DNA of 64,000 bases from Mesorhizobium sp. SARCC-RB16n (GTDB lineage Bacteria > Pseudomonadota > Alphaproteobacteria > Rhizobiales > Rhizobiaceae): NCBI RefSeq assembly GCF_008520305.1, contig NZ_ML703297.1, forward strand, positions 30,129-94,128. The letters run 5' to 3'. The notes beneath the pieces are model-generated. The model was not told where the DNA came from, did not search any database, and saw only the letters and a list, made by a program, of their open reading frames with translations. The position numbers and the translations under genes are program-made. This document shows, piece by piece, positions 27,099 through 34,923 of this stretch. Numbering within the stretch: position 1 is the stretch's first letter; each line of letters opens with the position of its first letter.

Positions 27099-28354
27099 TG
27101 CATCCTCACATTTAGATTGAGGATCGCGGATCCAGCTCCCAAATCACCAACCGTTGAGCAACTCTGTACCAGTATTGAGTCCTTGATGAGCGCCGTTGGA
27201 ATTGGCTCGCCCCTTCGATCGGCGCGCCGAAGTGCCGACATCTCCCGCCCTTTATTAACGCTTTCAGCCCCTACCAAGGATCCGGCATCGTCAACTCCAA
27301 TGCGCAGCCAACTCTCGGAGTTCAGGTCGCCGATCTGGTGGAAACGCGATGCCCTCTTCGGCAATCCGAGGCATTGGATGTTGGAGTCATACTGGTCAGA
27401 CCAGAACCATGGAAGCTCGTTGAACATGCCATCTCTTCCCAACATGCTGGTCGCTGCCACGGTGCCTTGAGCTGAAGCAGAGCTCCATGACTCTGTGCGT
27501 ATATGCACCCCTAGGTGATCGACAGGATAGCTCGTCACCTCGCCAGCAGCAAAAATCCGTTCGTCGGAGGTACGGCATTGCTGATCGACCACGATTCCAT
27601 CAGCGGTGGCTAGTCCGCATTGGAGGGCAAGCTCGATGTTGGGAATAATGCCGACGCCTACCACTAGGATGTCAGATCTGACCTCGCCTTCAGGCCACCT
27701 CAGAACAATATCGTTCCCGTCCTGGAAGGCTTCGCAGATGTTGATGTCAAGGAAAATCCTGACGTCTTGTCGGGAATGCATCTTGCGGGCAAACTCTGCG
27801 AGTGTAGGCGTGGCGCCACGCGACAAGAGTTCCGGCGCGCGTTCCAGCAAGGTGACGGTGCATCCATTGCGCTTTGCTGCCGCGGCTATTTCCAGACCAA
27901 CGAATCCACCTCCAATGATAGCGATACGCAGATGGTTATGCAGGGCCGTCCTTAGTCGTTGGGCATCTAAAATCGTGCGCAGATAGAAGACGCGCGCAGG
28001 GTCGATATTCGGTAGATCCAGACGGCGTAGCCGCGATCCTGTGGCCAACAAGAGCCTATCATATTGAATAGAAGAGCCATCCGATAGCGCTATCGTTTGA
28101 TTGGGGCGATCGATGCTGGTCGCAGTGAGGCCATCCCGCAGTGTCACGTTCGACTTATAGATCTCGGCAGGGCCAAGGTCCGGACGAACTGGCTCTGTTG
28201 TCTTCAGGTATTCTTTTGAGAGGGGAGGCCTGTCATATGGCACCCCTGGTTCTGTCCCGAAAACGTACACAGACTGACTTGGCTCGAGCCGGTGAAGTTC
28301 CGCAGCAGCACGGTGGCCGGCCACACCACTTCCGATAATAACAAAGTCGCCCAT
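27095..28354 (-). CDS. FAD-dependent ferredoxin reductase
   Basis: A 419-residue pyridine-nucleotide-disulphide-type reductase of the dioxygenase ferredoxin-reductase group. FAD motif DFVIIGSGVAGHRAAAELHR, NAD motif RIAIIGGGFVGLEIAAAAKR, and the second FAD motif RIFAAGEVTSYPVDHLG are all present, with a C-terminal reductase domain (WFWSDQYDSNIQCLGLP). It transfers electrons from NAD(P)H to the overlapping Rieske ferredoxin gene product. ATG 28354 is chosen because the upstream 48 codons are unlike the family. Confidence 0.9.
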   Translation of the reverse strand: MGDFVIIGSGVAGHRAAAELHRLEPSQSVYVFGTEPGVPYDRPPLSKEYLKTTEPVRPDLGPAEIYKSNVTLRDGLTATSIDRPNQTIALSDGSSIQYDRLLLATGSRLRRLDLPNIDPARVFYLRTILDAQRLRTALHNHLRIAIIGGGFVGLEIAAAAKRNGCTVTLLERAPELLSRGATPTLAEFARKMHSRQDVRIFLDINICEAFQDGNDIVLRWPEGEVRSDILVVGVGIIPNIELALQCGLATADGIVVDQQCRTSDERIFAAGEVTSYPVDHLGVHIRTESWSSASAQGTVAATSMLGRDGMFNELPWFWSDQYDSNIQCLGLPKRASRFHQIGDLNSESWLRIGVDDAGSLVGAESVNKGREMSALRRADRRGEPIPTALIKDSILVQSCSTVGDLGAGSAILNLNVRMQ

Positions 28355-28515
28355 CAGGTCCGTTCCCGTGTCCGTCTCTAAGCGGTATCTTAGAACGCTT
28401 AACATCAACGGCTGGAACGTTCCTAGATACAGCTGCGCTCGATTTTGATCATCACAATCCGTTCGAGACCGGCTGTCGGTGCGCCGCTCACGGGTCAACG
28501 CGCTGAAAAACTGTC

Positions 28516-29985
28516 ATGGCTCTACGTCCATTAGACAGCGAAGATCAGCACTGTTACGCTGGCATAATGTCCTATCGCTATAATTCTGTTGTCGACCTCA
28601 TTCACAAACAAATAAGCGCTGGCACTCTAAAGGTTGGCGACCGTCTGCCGTCGATCAGGCAGCTCAGCCTCCTGACCGGTTTCAGCACTGTCACGATCCA
28701 CCACGCCTACGAACTGCTTGAAAGCCAGGGGTATTGCAGTGCGCGCCCCCGATCAGGGTTTTACCTGGTGCGTACGCCGCTACAACAAATGGGAGATTTT
28801 CCACATGACGGCGAGAACTCGATCGAACCGGTCTCGATCGTGGACTTCCCACATGCCCTGCTGCTGTCATGGCAAAAGCGGACACTGGATGCCTTCGGCG
28901 CACCTCATCCCAGCGCCGACCTGTTCGATTGCGCTGACGTCGACAGGGTGATGTGTCGCCTTCTAAGGCGGAGAAAGGCGATTGCCGCCAACTCCGTAGG
29001 AGGCGACCCTGAACTCCGCCTCCAAATTGCGAAGCGCGCAGCGCAGCGCGGCGTCGTCACCCGTCCTCAAGACATTGTCATTACCGGTTCAGCGATACAG
29101 GCGTTCAACCTCTGTCTCGATGCCCTTACTGATCCCGGCGATGTCGTCTTGGTCGAAAGTCCGTCGTATTTTCCTGCCTTATCGAGTATTAAGCGGCGAA
29201 ATTTACGTGTGATCGAAATCTATTCACATCCAGTAAATGGCATTGACCCTGACCAGCTGGAGCATTTGGTCAGGCACAATGAAATCCGGGTGGCCGTTTT
29301 AATGGTGAGCAACCACTTTCCGACCGGTATCACCTATAGCGAAGATCGAATGAAAAGGATCGTCTTGGTAGCAAAAAAGAATGACGTTACGATTATAGCA
29401 AATAGTATGCTCGATGATATAACGTATGATAGTGGAACTGATAACTGTTTGCGAAAATTCGACTCTGGTGAAACGGTATTACAATTTAGCAGCTTTGAGT
29501 GCGGTCTATCCCCACAATATGGGCTTGGATGGATTGTCGCCGGAAAACATTCGCAGAGAATATTGGCCGCGTCTTACTTGGGCGACTACGCGCCGAATGA
29601 TCAGCGCATACAGCAGGCCGTAGCGGAGTATCTTTCCAGCCGAAGCCACGACAGGCAGTTGCGACGCATTCGGGAGACTCTTGCATCGCGCATGGAGCGA
29701 GGGCTTCAACTGCTCGCCGACAGCTTGCCGACGGGATGTTCCGTAAGCCGACCAACGGGCGGTTACATGTGTTGGGTTCGTGGTCCACAAAAATTTACGT
29801 CCATGACCGCGGTGCTCCAACTGCACAAGCAGAACGTCAGCATTTTGCCCGGTTCGGTATTTTCCGCCGCAGCCCGGTCATTCGAAAATTTCTTAGCCTT
29901 GAACTTGTCGTTTCCATGGTCAGCAGAAAACGAAGCGAAGATTGGCAGGATCGGCGATTTGATCGCACAAACTGTCGGACGCTGA
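28516..29985 (+). CDS. MocR-like regulator (GntR HTH plus aminotransferase-like domain) lacking the PLP lysine
   Basis: A 489-residue protein: an N-terminal GntR winged helix (SAGTLKVGDRLPSIRQLSLL, then TVTIHHAYELLESQGY) joined to a fold-type I aminotransferase domain (VITGSAIQAFNLCLDALTDP, VESPSYFPALSSIK). In MocR relatives the PLP lysine sits in an SSFSK motif; here the same place reads SSFECGLSPQYGLGW, with Cys near residue 329 instead of Lys. It may sense a ligand without forming a Schiff base. ATG 28567 is an alternative start. It is divergent from the reductase/Rieske operon and precedes the amidohydrolases. Confidence 0.85.
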   Translation: MALRPLDSEDQHCYAGIMSYRYNSVVDLIHKQISAGTLKVGDRLPSIRQLSLLTGFSTVTIHHAYELLESQGYCSARPRSGFYLVRTPLQQMGDFPHDGENSIEPVSIVDFPHALLLSWQKRTLDAFGAPHPSADLFDCADVDRVMCRLLRRRKAIAANSVGGDPELRLQIAKRAAQRGVVTRPQDIVITGSAIQAFNLCLDALTDPGDVVLVESPSYFPALSSIKRRNLRVIEIYSHPVNGIDPDQLEHLVRHNEIRVAVLMVSNHFPTGITYSEDRMKRIVLVAKKNDVTIIANSMLDDITYDSGTDNCLRKFDSGETVLQFSSFECGLSPQYGLGWIVAGKHSQRILAASYLGDYAPNDQRIQQAVAEYLSSRSHDRQLRRIRETLASRMERGLQLLADSLPTGCSVSRPTGGYMCWVRGPQKFTSMTAVLQLHKQNVSILPGSVFSAAARSFENFLALNLSFPWSAENEAKIGRIGDLIAQTVGR

Positions 29986-30275
29986 CTTCTGTGACCTTTG
30001 GGAGACCGCGAGGCATTCCATTTCGAGACGCCGTTCAGGGCCTGGGTCGAGGGCTTCAACTCCCGCGTCCGACTTGCCATAGCCGGCTTGCCGGTGGACT
30101 GCGCGACAAACTGTACTGATGCGCTTTTCAGAAATCTGTACATTGCGTGGCGCCGCAGATTGCGCGAAAACTCCGACATGGGCCTGGTATCAAGACCCCC
30201 AAACCACGCAACACGGCTGCAGTAGTAATGCATTGGTAAGTTACTCCTGCCAAGTCGCCAGACAAAGTGCTGACA

Positions 30276-31340
30276 ATGGTTTCTTCCCCGGCCCGCCCTA
30301 TCGACTGCGACGTCCACGTGGCACTCCCAGACACTCGCGCGCTGCTGCCATATCTTGACGACTACTGGCGGGAGCACGTCATCCGCCGTGGTCTTGATCG
30401 CGAAGACTTCGAGCTCAGTTCGTATCCGCCAAGCCTCCCTCTATCGTGTCGCCCGGACTGGCGTCCCCAACAAGGGCTTCCCGGTTCACAATTCGAGCAA
30501 TTGCGGGATCAGGTACTTGACCCATTTCAGTCACGATTCGCCATTTGCAACGTGCTACATGGCTCGCAGATCATGTTCAGCGAGGACCTATCCGCAGCAC
30601 TTTGTCGCGCCATAAACAACTGGATTAGCGCGGAATGGCTTGATCGCGACCCTCGACTTCGGGCGTCAATTGTCGTGCCTGTGCACAGCCCTGAACTGGC
30701 AGTCGCAGAGATCGAACGTCGCGCTGCCGATCTACGGTTCGTGCAGGTGCTCATGTTGGCTATGGGTGAGATGCCACTTGGCAGGCGACAGAATTGGCCG
30801 ATCTATGCTGCGGCCGAGCGCCACGATTTGCCAATTGGCGTCCATGCGGGAAGTAGTCTTCGCAATCCGCCCAGTCCCTTGGGCTGGTCGTCGCACTATA
30901 TCGATGACTACGTATCACAGGCACCGGGATTCTCTGGGGCTCTCAATAGCTTAGTAGTTGAAGGTGTTTTCAACAAATTTCCGCACCTCAAGGTCGTATT
31001 ACTGGAGTCCGGTGTGACTTGGTTGCCGGCGCATCTATGGCGCGCGAATAAACAATGGCGCGGCGTACGATCTGAAACTCCCTGGCTTACGCGCCCGCCG
31101 TCGGAGATTATTCGCGAGCATGTGCGGCTGACGGTCCAACCTTTCGATGCCCCCCCAACAGACGGCCAGGTCCAGACGATCATCGATCAAATTGGCTCCG
31201 ACGAAATGTTATTGTTCTCCACCGACTATCCGCATTGGCATTTCGACGGAACCGACGCGGTTCCTCAGGGGCTATCACACGAATCACTATCGAAGATGCT
31301 CGTGGACAACGCTTTGGCGACCTATCCCCGCCTGAACTGA
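30276..31340 (+). CDS. Amidohydrolase-2 family protein
   Basis: A 354-residue metal-dependent hydrolase or decarboxylase of the amidohydrolase_2 (ACMSD-like) group. DCDVHVALPDTRALLPYLDD carries the first metal-like Asp/His pair, LPIGVHAGSS an active-site His, VVLLESGVTWLPAHLWR a Glu, and LLFSTDYPHWHFDG the terminal Asp. Members decarboxylate or hydrolyse ring and acyl substrates. It is paralogous to the next gene, 24 bases downstream. The ATG start at 30276 is preferred over GTG 30267; the ribosome binding site is weak. It may work with the LLM monooxygenase in one pathway (inference). Confidence 0.85.
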   Translation: MVSSPARPIDCDVHVALPDTRALLPYLDDYWREHVIRRGLDREDFELSSYPPSLPLSCRPDWRPQQGLPGSQFEQLRDQVLDPFQSRFAICNVLHGSQIMFSEDLSAALCRAINNWISAEWLDRDPRLRASIVVPVHSPELAVAEIERRAADLRFVQVLMLAMGEMPLGRRQNWPIYAAAERHDLPIGVHAGSSLRNPPSPLGWSSHYIDDYVSQAPGFSGALNSLVVEGVFNKFPHLKVVLLESGVTWLPAHLWRANKQWRGVRSETPWLTRPPSEIIREHVRLTVQPFDAPPTDGQVQTIIDQIGSDEMLLFSTDYPHWHFDGTDAVPQGLSHESLSKMLVDNALATYPRLN

Positions 31341-31364
31341 CCAAAGAACAGCGAAGATACCAAC

Positions 31365-32480
31365 ATGGACACAAACGTTCTCAGCCAGAAGCCGAAGGTC
31401 GCCGCTTCGAGCCATACGGGTTTTATTGACTGCGACATCCACGCGACCTGGAACTCGTTGGCCGATTTGGATGAGTTCCTGCCTCAATACTGGCGCGAGC
31501 ATCGCGAAACCATTGGCTCGCGCTGGCGCCAGGGACTGGCGAAGACAATGAACTACCCTCGGATGAGCAAGGGCGGCGGAGTACGGCAGGATGCTTGGCC
31601 ATCGAACGGCTCCGTTCCCGGGGCGGACCTTCCGATGATGCAAAAGCAGCTGCTTGATCTGTTCAATGTCGAATACGGCATCATGGTGCAGCCCATGGAG
31701 CTTAGCAGCGAGCGCAATGTCGAATTCGGCGCGGCCTTGGCGACCGCAGCCAACGAATGGCAACTCGCACGTTGGTGTGATCCGGAACCGCGGTTGAAGG
31801 GCGCGGTGCAAATCAACGTGGAGGATGAAAAGGCGGCCATTGCGGAGATTGAAAGGCGGGCGGGAGATCGGCGTTTTGTGCAGGTGCAGTTTCCGCAGCG
31901 TGGCGTGGAGCCGATCGGGCGTAGGCGGTACTGGCCCATTATGGAGGCCTGCGCGGCTAACGGCTTTCCGATCGCGATCCATATCGGGGGAATAGGGGGG
32001 TACCCGTCCACTGCCGGCGGCTGGCCTTCCTACTATCATGAGGAACATCCCGCCTATGTGCAGGCCATGCAGAATACGGTGATTAGTTTGGTTTGCGAGG
32101 GCGTATTGTCGCACATTCCCAATCTGAAGGTGAACCTGCTGGAATCCGGATTCGGATGGCTGCCCTCTTTATGTTGGCGATTGGATACGGCGTGGAAGCG
32201 TTTGCGCGCAGAGGTGCCACTCTTGCGTCAAAAGCCATCCGAGTATGTCCGCGAGCGCATTTGGCTTACCACCCAACCGGTTGACGAGCCGGAGCGACCT
32301 CAGGATCTGCTGTCCACGATCGAATGGATCGGGGAAGATCGGTTGATGTTTTCGACAGATTACCCCCACTGGGACCAGGACGATCCGCGCTATGCATTCA
32401 AGGCCGCCTTGCCTGAAGCGTGGAAGCGCAAGATTTTCCATGATAATGCACGCACGTTGTATGGGCTGAGCCAATCATGA
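31365..32480 (+). CDS. Amidohydrolase-2 family protein, paralogue
   Basis: A 371-residue relative of the preceding gene. Matching elements are GFIDCDIHATWNSLADLDEF, RRAGDRRFVQVQFPQRGVEP, FPIAIHIGGIGGYPST, VNLLESGFGWLPSLCWRLD and LMFSTDYPHWDQDDPRYAFK. Two paralogous hydrolases in tandem suggest either a heteromer or two steps on related substrates. The stop codon overlaps the ATG of the Rieske-type gene, so translation is coupled. Confidence 0.87.
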   Translation: MDTNVLSQKPKVAASSHTGFIDCDIHATWNSLADLDEFLPQYWREHRETIGSRWRQGLAKTMNYPRMSKGGGVRQDAWPSNGSVPGADLPMMQKQLLDLFNVEYGIMVQPMELSSERNVEFGAALATAANEWQLARWCDPEPRLKGAVQINVEDEKAAIAEIERRAGDRRFVQVQFPQRGVEPIGRRRYWPIMEACAANGFPIAIHIGGIGGYPSTAGGWPSYYHEEHPAYVQAMQNTVISLVCEGVLSHIPNLKVNLLESGFGWLPSLCWRLDTAWKRLRAEVPLLRQKPSEYVRERIWLTTQPVDEPERPQDLLSTIEWIGEDRLMFSTDYPHWDQDDPRYAFKAALPEAWKRKIFHDNARTLYGLSQS

Positions 32481-32890
32481 GCCGCCATGTGGTCGCCACG
32501 GTAGACGAAATTGCATCTGGCACGTGCAAGGTCGTGACGGTCAAAGGACGGGAAATTGGCGTGTTCCGCCTTAAGGACGAGTTCTTTGCTCTAATTAATC
32601 GCTGTCCTCACCAAGGCGCACCGCTTTGCCAAGGCGACTTAGTAAGCAGAGCTGAGTCGCCTTGTCCTGGGGAATATCGCCTCACCCGTCGCGGAGAGAT
32701 CGTGCGTTGCCCTTGGCACGGTTGGGAATTCGACATTCGCACAGGTCAATCCTGGTGCGATCCCGATAGCGTGCAGGCGCGTACTTTTGCCGTCGAAGTC
32801 GAGCCCGGCGAGATTCTGGCCAAAGGTCCTTTGCAGGCAGAAACCGTCGCGGTCAATGTTGACGGAAATTATGTCGTGATCACAGTTTGA
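32477..32890 (+). CDS. Rieske [2Fe-2S] domain protein
   Basis: A 137-residue protein with a Rieske centre: INRCPHQGAPLC and IVRCPWHGWEFDIRTG provide the Cys-His ligands. The spacing between the two ligand boxes is longer than in the ferredoxin at 26775-27098, and the HGWEFD wording resembles oxygenase-type Rieske domains. It overlaps the upstream amidohydrolase by four bases. It is a second Rieske component in this cluster; its electron partner is unknown. Confidence 0.88.
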   Translation: MSRHVVATVDEIASGTCKVVTVKGREIGVFRLKDEFFALINRCPHQGAPLCQGDLVSRAESPCPGEYRLTRRGEIVRCPWHGWEFDIRTGQSWCDPDSVQARTFAVEVEPGEILAKGPLQAETVAVNVDGNYVVITV

Positions 32891-33209
32891 GCCGCACTGG
32901 CGCGACCGAACCGAGCCCTCTCTTCCAACAACGGCTTCGAAGACCAGCGATCCTATTGGCGACTCAGAGTGCCGACGTCCCCGGTGTCCCGGCCGATCTT
33001 CCGGAACCGGAGCGCGCTCTATTCTCGGTCCGCTCGTTGCACGCCGGCTATGCCTCCTCCGCCGACATCGAGAGCGCTCCGCGCAGTAGCAGCTCGGCCA
33101 TACCTCGGTCAAAATGACCGGAAAATAACACCGCCCGCGTGATCGGTTCCTGACCAATCCCACCAATGCGCAAGACGTCGGGCACATGAACGAGGGAAGG
33201 CCTGACGTT
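32891..33209 (+). other. Intergenic stretch, no supported gene
   Basis: About 320 bases between the Rieske gene and the NifA site. Open frames exist on both strands but none has a recognisable motif. I see nothing else that can be supported. Confidence 0.4.
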
Positions 33210-33328
33210 TGTCGCGTCCGCGACACGGTGTTCGATGTCCGTCCCCCCCACCTCACTCTCATGCTCTTGAATTATAGCCCATAAACATCGCACGAAGTCA
33301 TTTCTGCTCAGGTGGCACGGCTGTTGCT
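33210..33328 (+). promoter_or_regulatory. NifA upstream activator site and sigma-54 promoter
   Basis: TGTCGCGTCCGCGACA at 33210-33225 is an exact TGT-N10-ACA site whose whole core is also palindromic. TGGCACGGCTGTTGCT at 33313-33328 matches TGGCACG-N4-TTGCT exactly. Spacing is 87 bases. The GNAT gene is directly downstream, with a leader of about 100 bases before the preferred ATG. Confidence 0.85.
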
Positions 33329-33443
33329 CCCGTCCCTTTGGAGTCGGGAGGAGCTGCCAACCGACATTCGGGTGGAGGTTGAGTTAATCCATTCGTGCTT
33401 CATCAGAGGCTACAACTTCCACCGAAAGGGAGATCTAGCTTGC

Positions 33444-33935
33444 ATGCACGCGACGCTGAAGACTTTATCTCATTTTGATCGAGCTCGCGTCGCCCACTTA
33501 GAACTCGAGCTCGAGCAAGAACGGTTTGTCGACCCGTTGGATTTTGTGTTCTCCGAGCTTCAAGGTAACGCACGCCCCGATCTGGAGCACCCATTTGCAG
33601 TCGATGTCCGCCATCAGATCGTTGGCTTCTTTGTCCTGCGTGAACAAGCGGCCTTGCCTGAATGGGCCCCGCCAGGCGTGATTACCTTGCACAGCTTTCG
33701 CGTGGGTCGAGGATACCAAGGTAACGGATATGGAAAAGCGGCCACCGAACTTGTCTCTCAATGGATTTCCACAAACCGCCCATCTGCCAGCCGCCTCATG
33801 CTTGCCGTTGAAGAAGATAACGTATGGGCTAGACATTTTTATCTGGCGTCCGGGTTTTCTGACACCGGCGCTACTTACTGCGACAAAAAGTTTGGCTTGC
33901 AAAATGTCCTTGAACGCGAGATCGATTCCGTCTGA
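33444..33935 (+). CDS. GNAT family N-acetyltransferase
   Basis: A 163-residue acetyltransferase. The acetyl-CoA binding motif A is FRVGRGYQGNGYGKAATELV (R/Q-x-x-G-x-G/A type), followed by MLAVEEDNVWARHFYLASGF, the usual motif B region. The substrate is unknown. ATG 33444 follows GGGAG by 11 bases; the longer frame from 33312 would start within the sigma-54 promoter and is rejected. The exact NifA/sigma-54 promoter implies expression under nitrogen-fixing conditions. Confidence 0.8.
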   Translation: MHATLKTLSHFDRARVAHLELELEQERFVDPLDFVFSELQGNARPDLEHPFAVDVRHQIVGFFVLREQAALPEWAPPGVITLHSFRVGRGYQGNGYGKAATELVSQWISTNRPSASRLMLAVEEDNVWARHFYLASGFSDTGATYCDKKFGLQNVLEREIDSV

Positions 33936-34001
33936 AGTTGAGATCCAGTACCTCGAGCGTGAAGCGGCGAAGCTGAAGTCGAGGCGCCGGAATTGCGATG
34001 G

Positions 34002-34484
34002 CTAAAGCGGGATCGGATCCGCGGACTTAACCTCTTCCATCATGACGCGAGTTCGGAAGCTCTTCACGTTTCCTTCCTGGAAAAATAATTGGCGTGTGAG
34101 AGACGTATACTCGTCCATCCCCCAGGTATAAATTATGAGGATGAAGTCTGCCTCTCCGGTAACGTGGTAGCATTGCCGCACCTGGGGGCAGTTCAGGAAC
34201 CGTCTTTTCATCCCGTCGAGCAAATCCGGTTTTCCGTTCTTAGCCGTCACCTCGACGATGACCGTCTGAGGACGGCCAACCGCTCTCTCGTTTGAGATGG
34301 ACATGTCCTTTCTGATTATCCCGGTGGACCGAAGCCGTTTTAGGCGTCTCGCTACCGCCGGTGCCGAGAGGCCAACGCGGTCCGAAATTTCGCGCTGCGG
34401 CATGAGGTTGTCGAACTGCACCAATTGAAGGATTTTTATGTCGAAATCGTCGAACCGCGTTTTGCCAGCCTGCATCTGCATCAC
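34002..34484 (-). CDS. Lrp/AsnC family transcriptional regulator
   Basis: A 160-residue regulator with an N-terminal winged helix (FDDFDIKILQLVQFDNLM, then LSAPAVARRLKRLRSTGIIR) and a RAM domain (QCYHVTGEADFILIIYTWGM). It lies between the GNAT gene and the ATP-grasp/lyase operon, so it is the nearest candidate controller for either. It is convergent with GNAT and in the same direction as the biosynthetic operon that ends 440 bases upstream of it. Confidence 0.9.
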   Translation of the reverse strand: MMQMQAGKTRFDDFDIKILQLVQFDNLMPQREISDRVGLSAPAVARRLKRLRSTGIIRKDMSISNERAVGRPQTVIVEVTAKNGKPDLLDGMKRRFLNCPQVRQCYHVTGEADFILIIYTWGMDEYTSLTRQLFFQEGNVKSFRTRVMMEEVKSADPIPL

Positions 34485-34923
34485 CTAGGCACTCCTGATA
34501 TAGGTGGCTCTCAGCGCAAACTCTGCGCCATGATAGTTGTCACGTCGCAGCGTCTGGACGGTAAGGAGCGCTCGAACGACATGAGACTGCTATGTTTTGG
34601 TTCTGAACCACGGGCCGACGAGTGGAAACGACCACTGCTTGGATGGTTCGAGGCGAAGACCCGGTTCGCCGTCGCTTTCATCGTAGGGTTCGTCAGCCAT
34701 GGCGAAACCGGCCTCGCGCAGAGAATTCCTGACAGTCCTGAGAACCGTTGACTTGAACATGGGAGGGAGACCCTGAACCACACGAACCCGGCAACGAACC
34801 GACAACGGATACCTCTCTCTTCACGCCAAGTCAGCGGCGCGTTCAATCCCGAGGTCAGTTCGGACCGCAATCCCTGTCCAGTTCCTAGACACCCGACCAG
34901 ACTTTTCCGCGCACTCCACTCCT
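34485..34923 (-). other. Intergenic stretch, possible small unknown frame
   Basis: No recognised gene. A short minus-strand frame reading MFKSTVLRTVRNSLREAGFA from about 34760 and ending at 34590 could be a small protein of 56 residues, but it lacks a good ribosome binding site and any family resemblance. The stretch should hold the promoter of the Lrp-type gene. Confidence 0.35.

Noticed and set aside
30140-30165. TGGCGCCGCAGATTGC before the first amidohydrolase as a sigma-54 promoter
   Set aside because: The GG to GC spacing is 11, not 10, and no NifA site is nearby.
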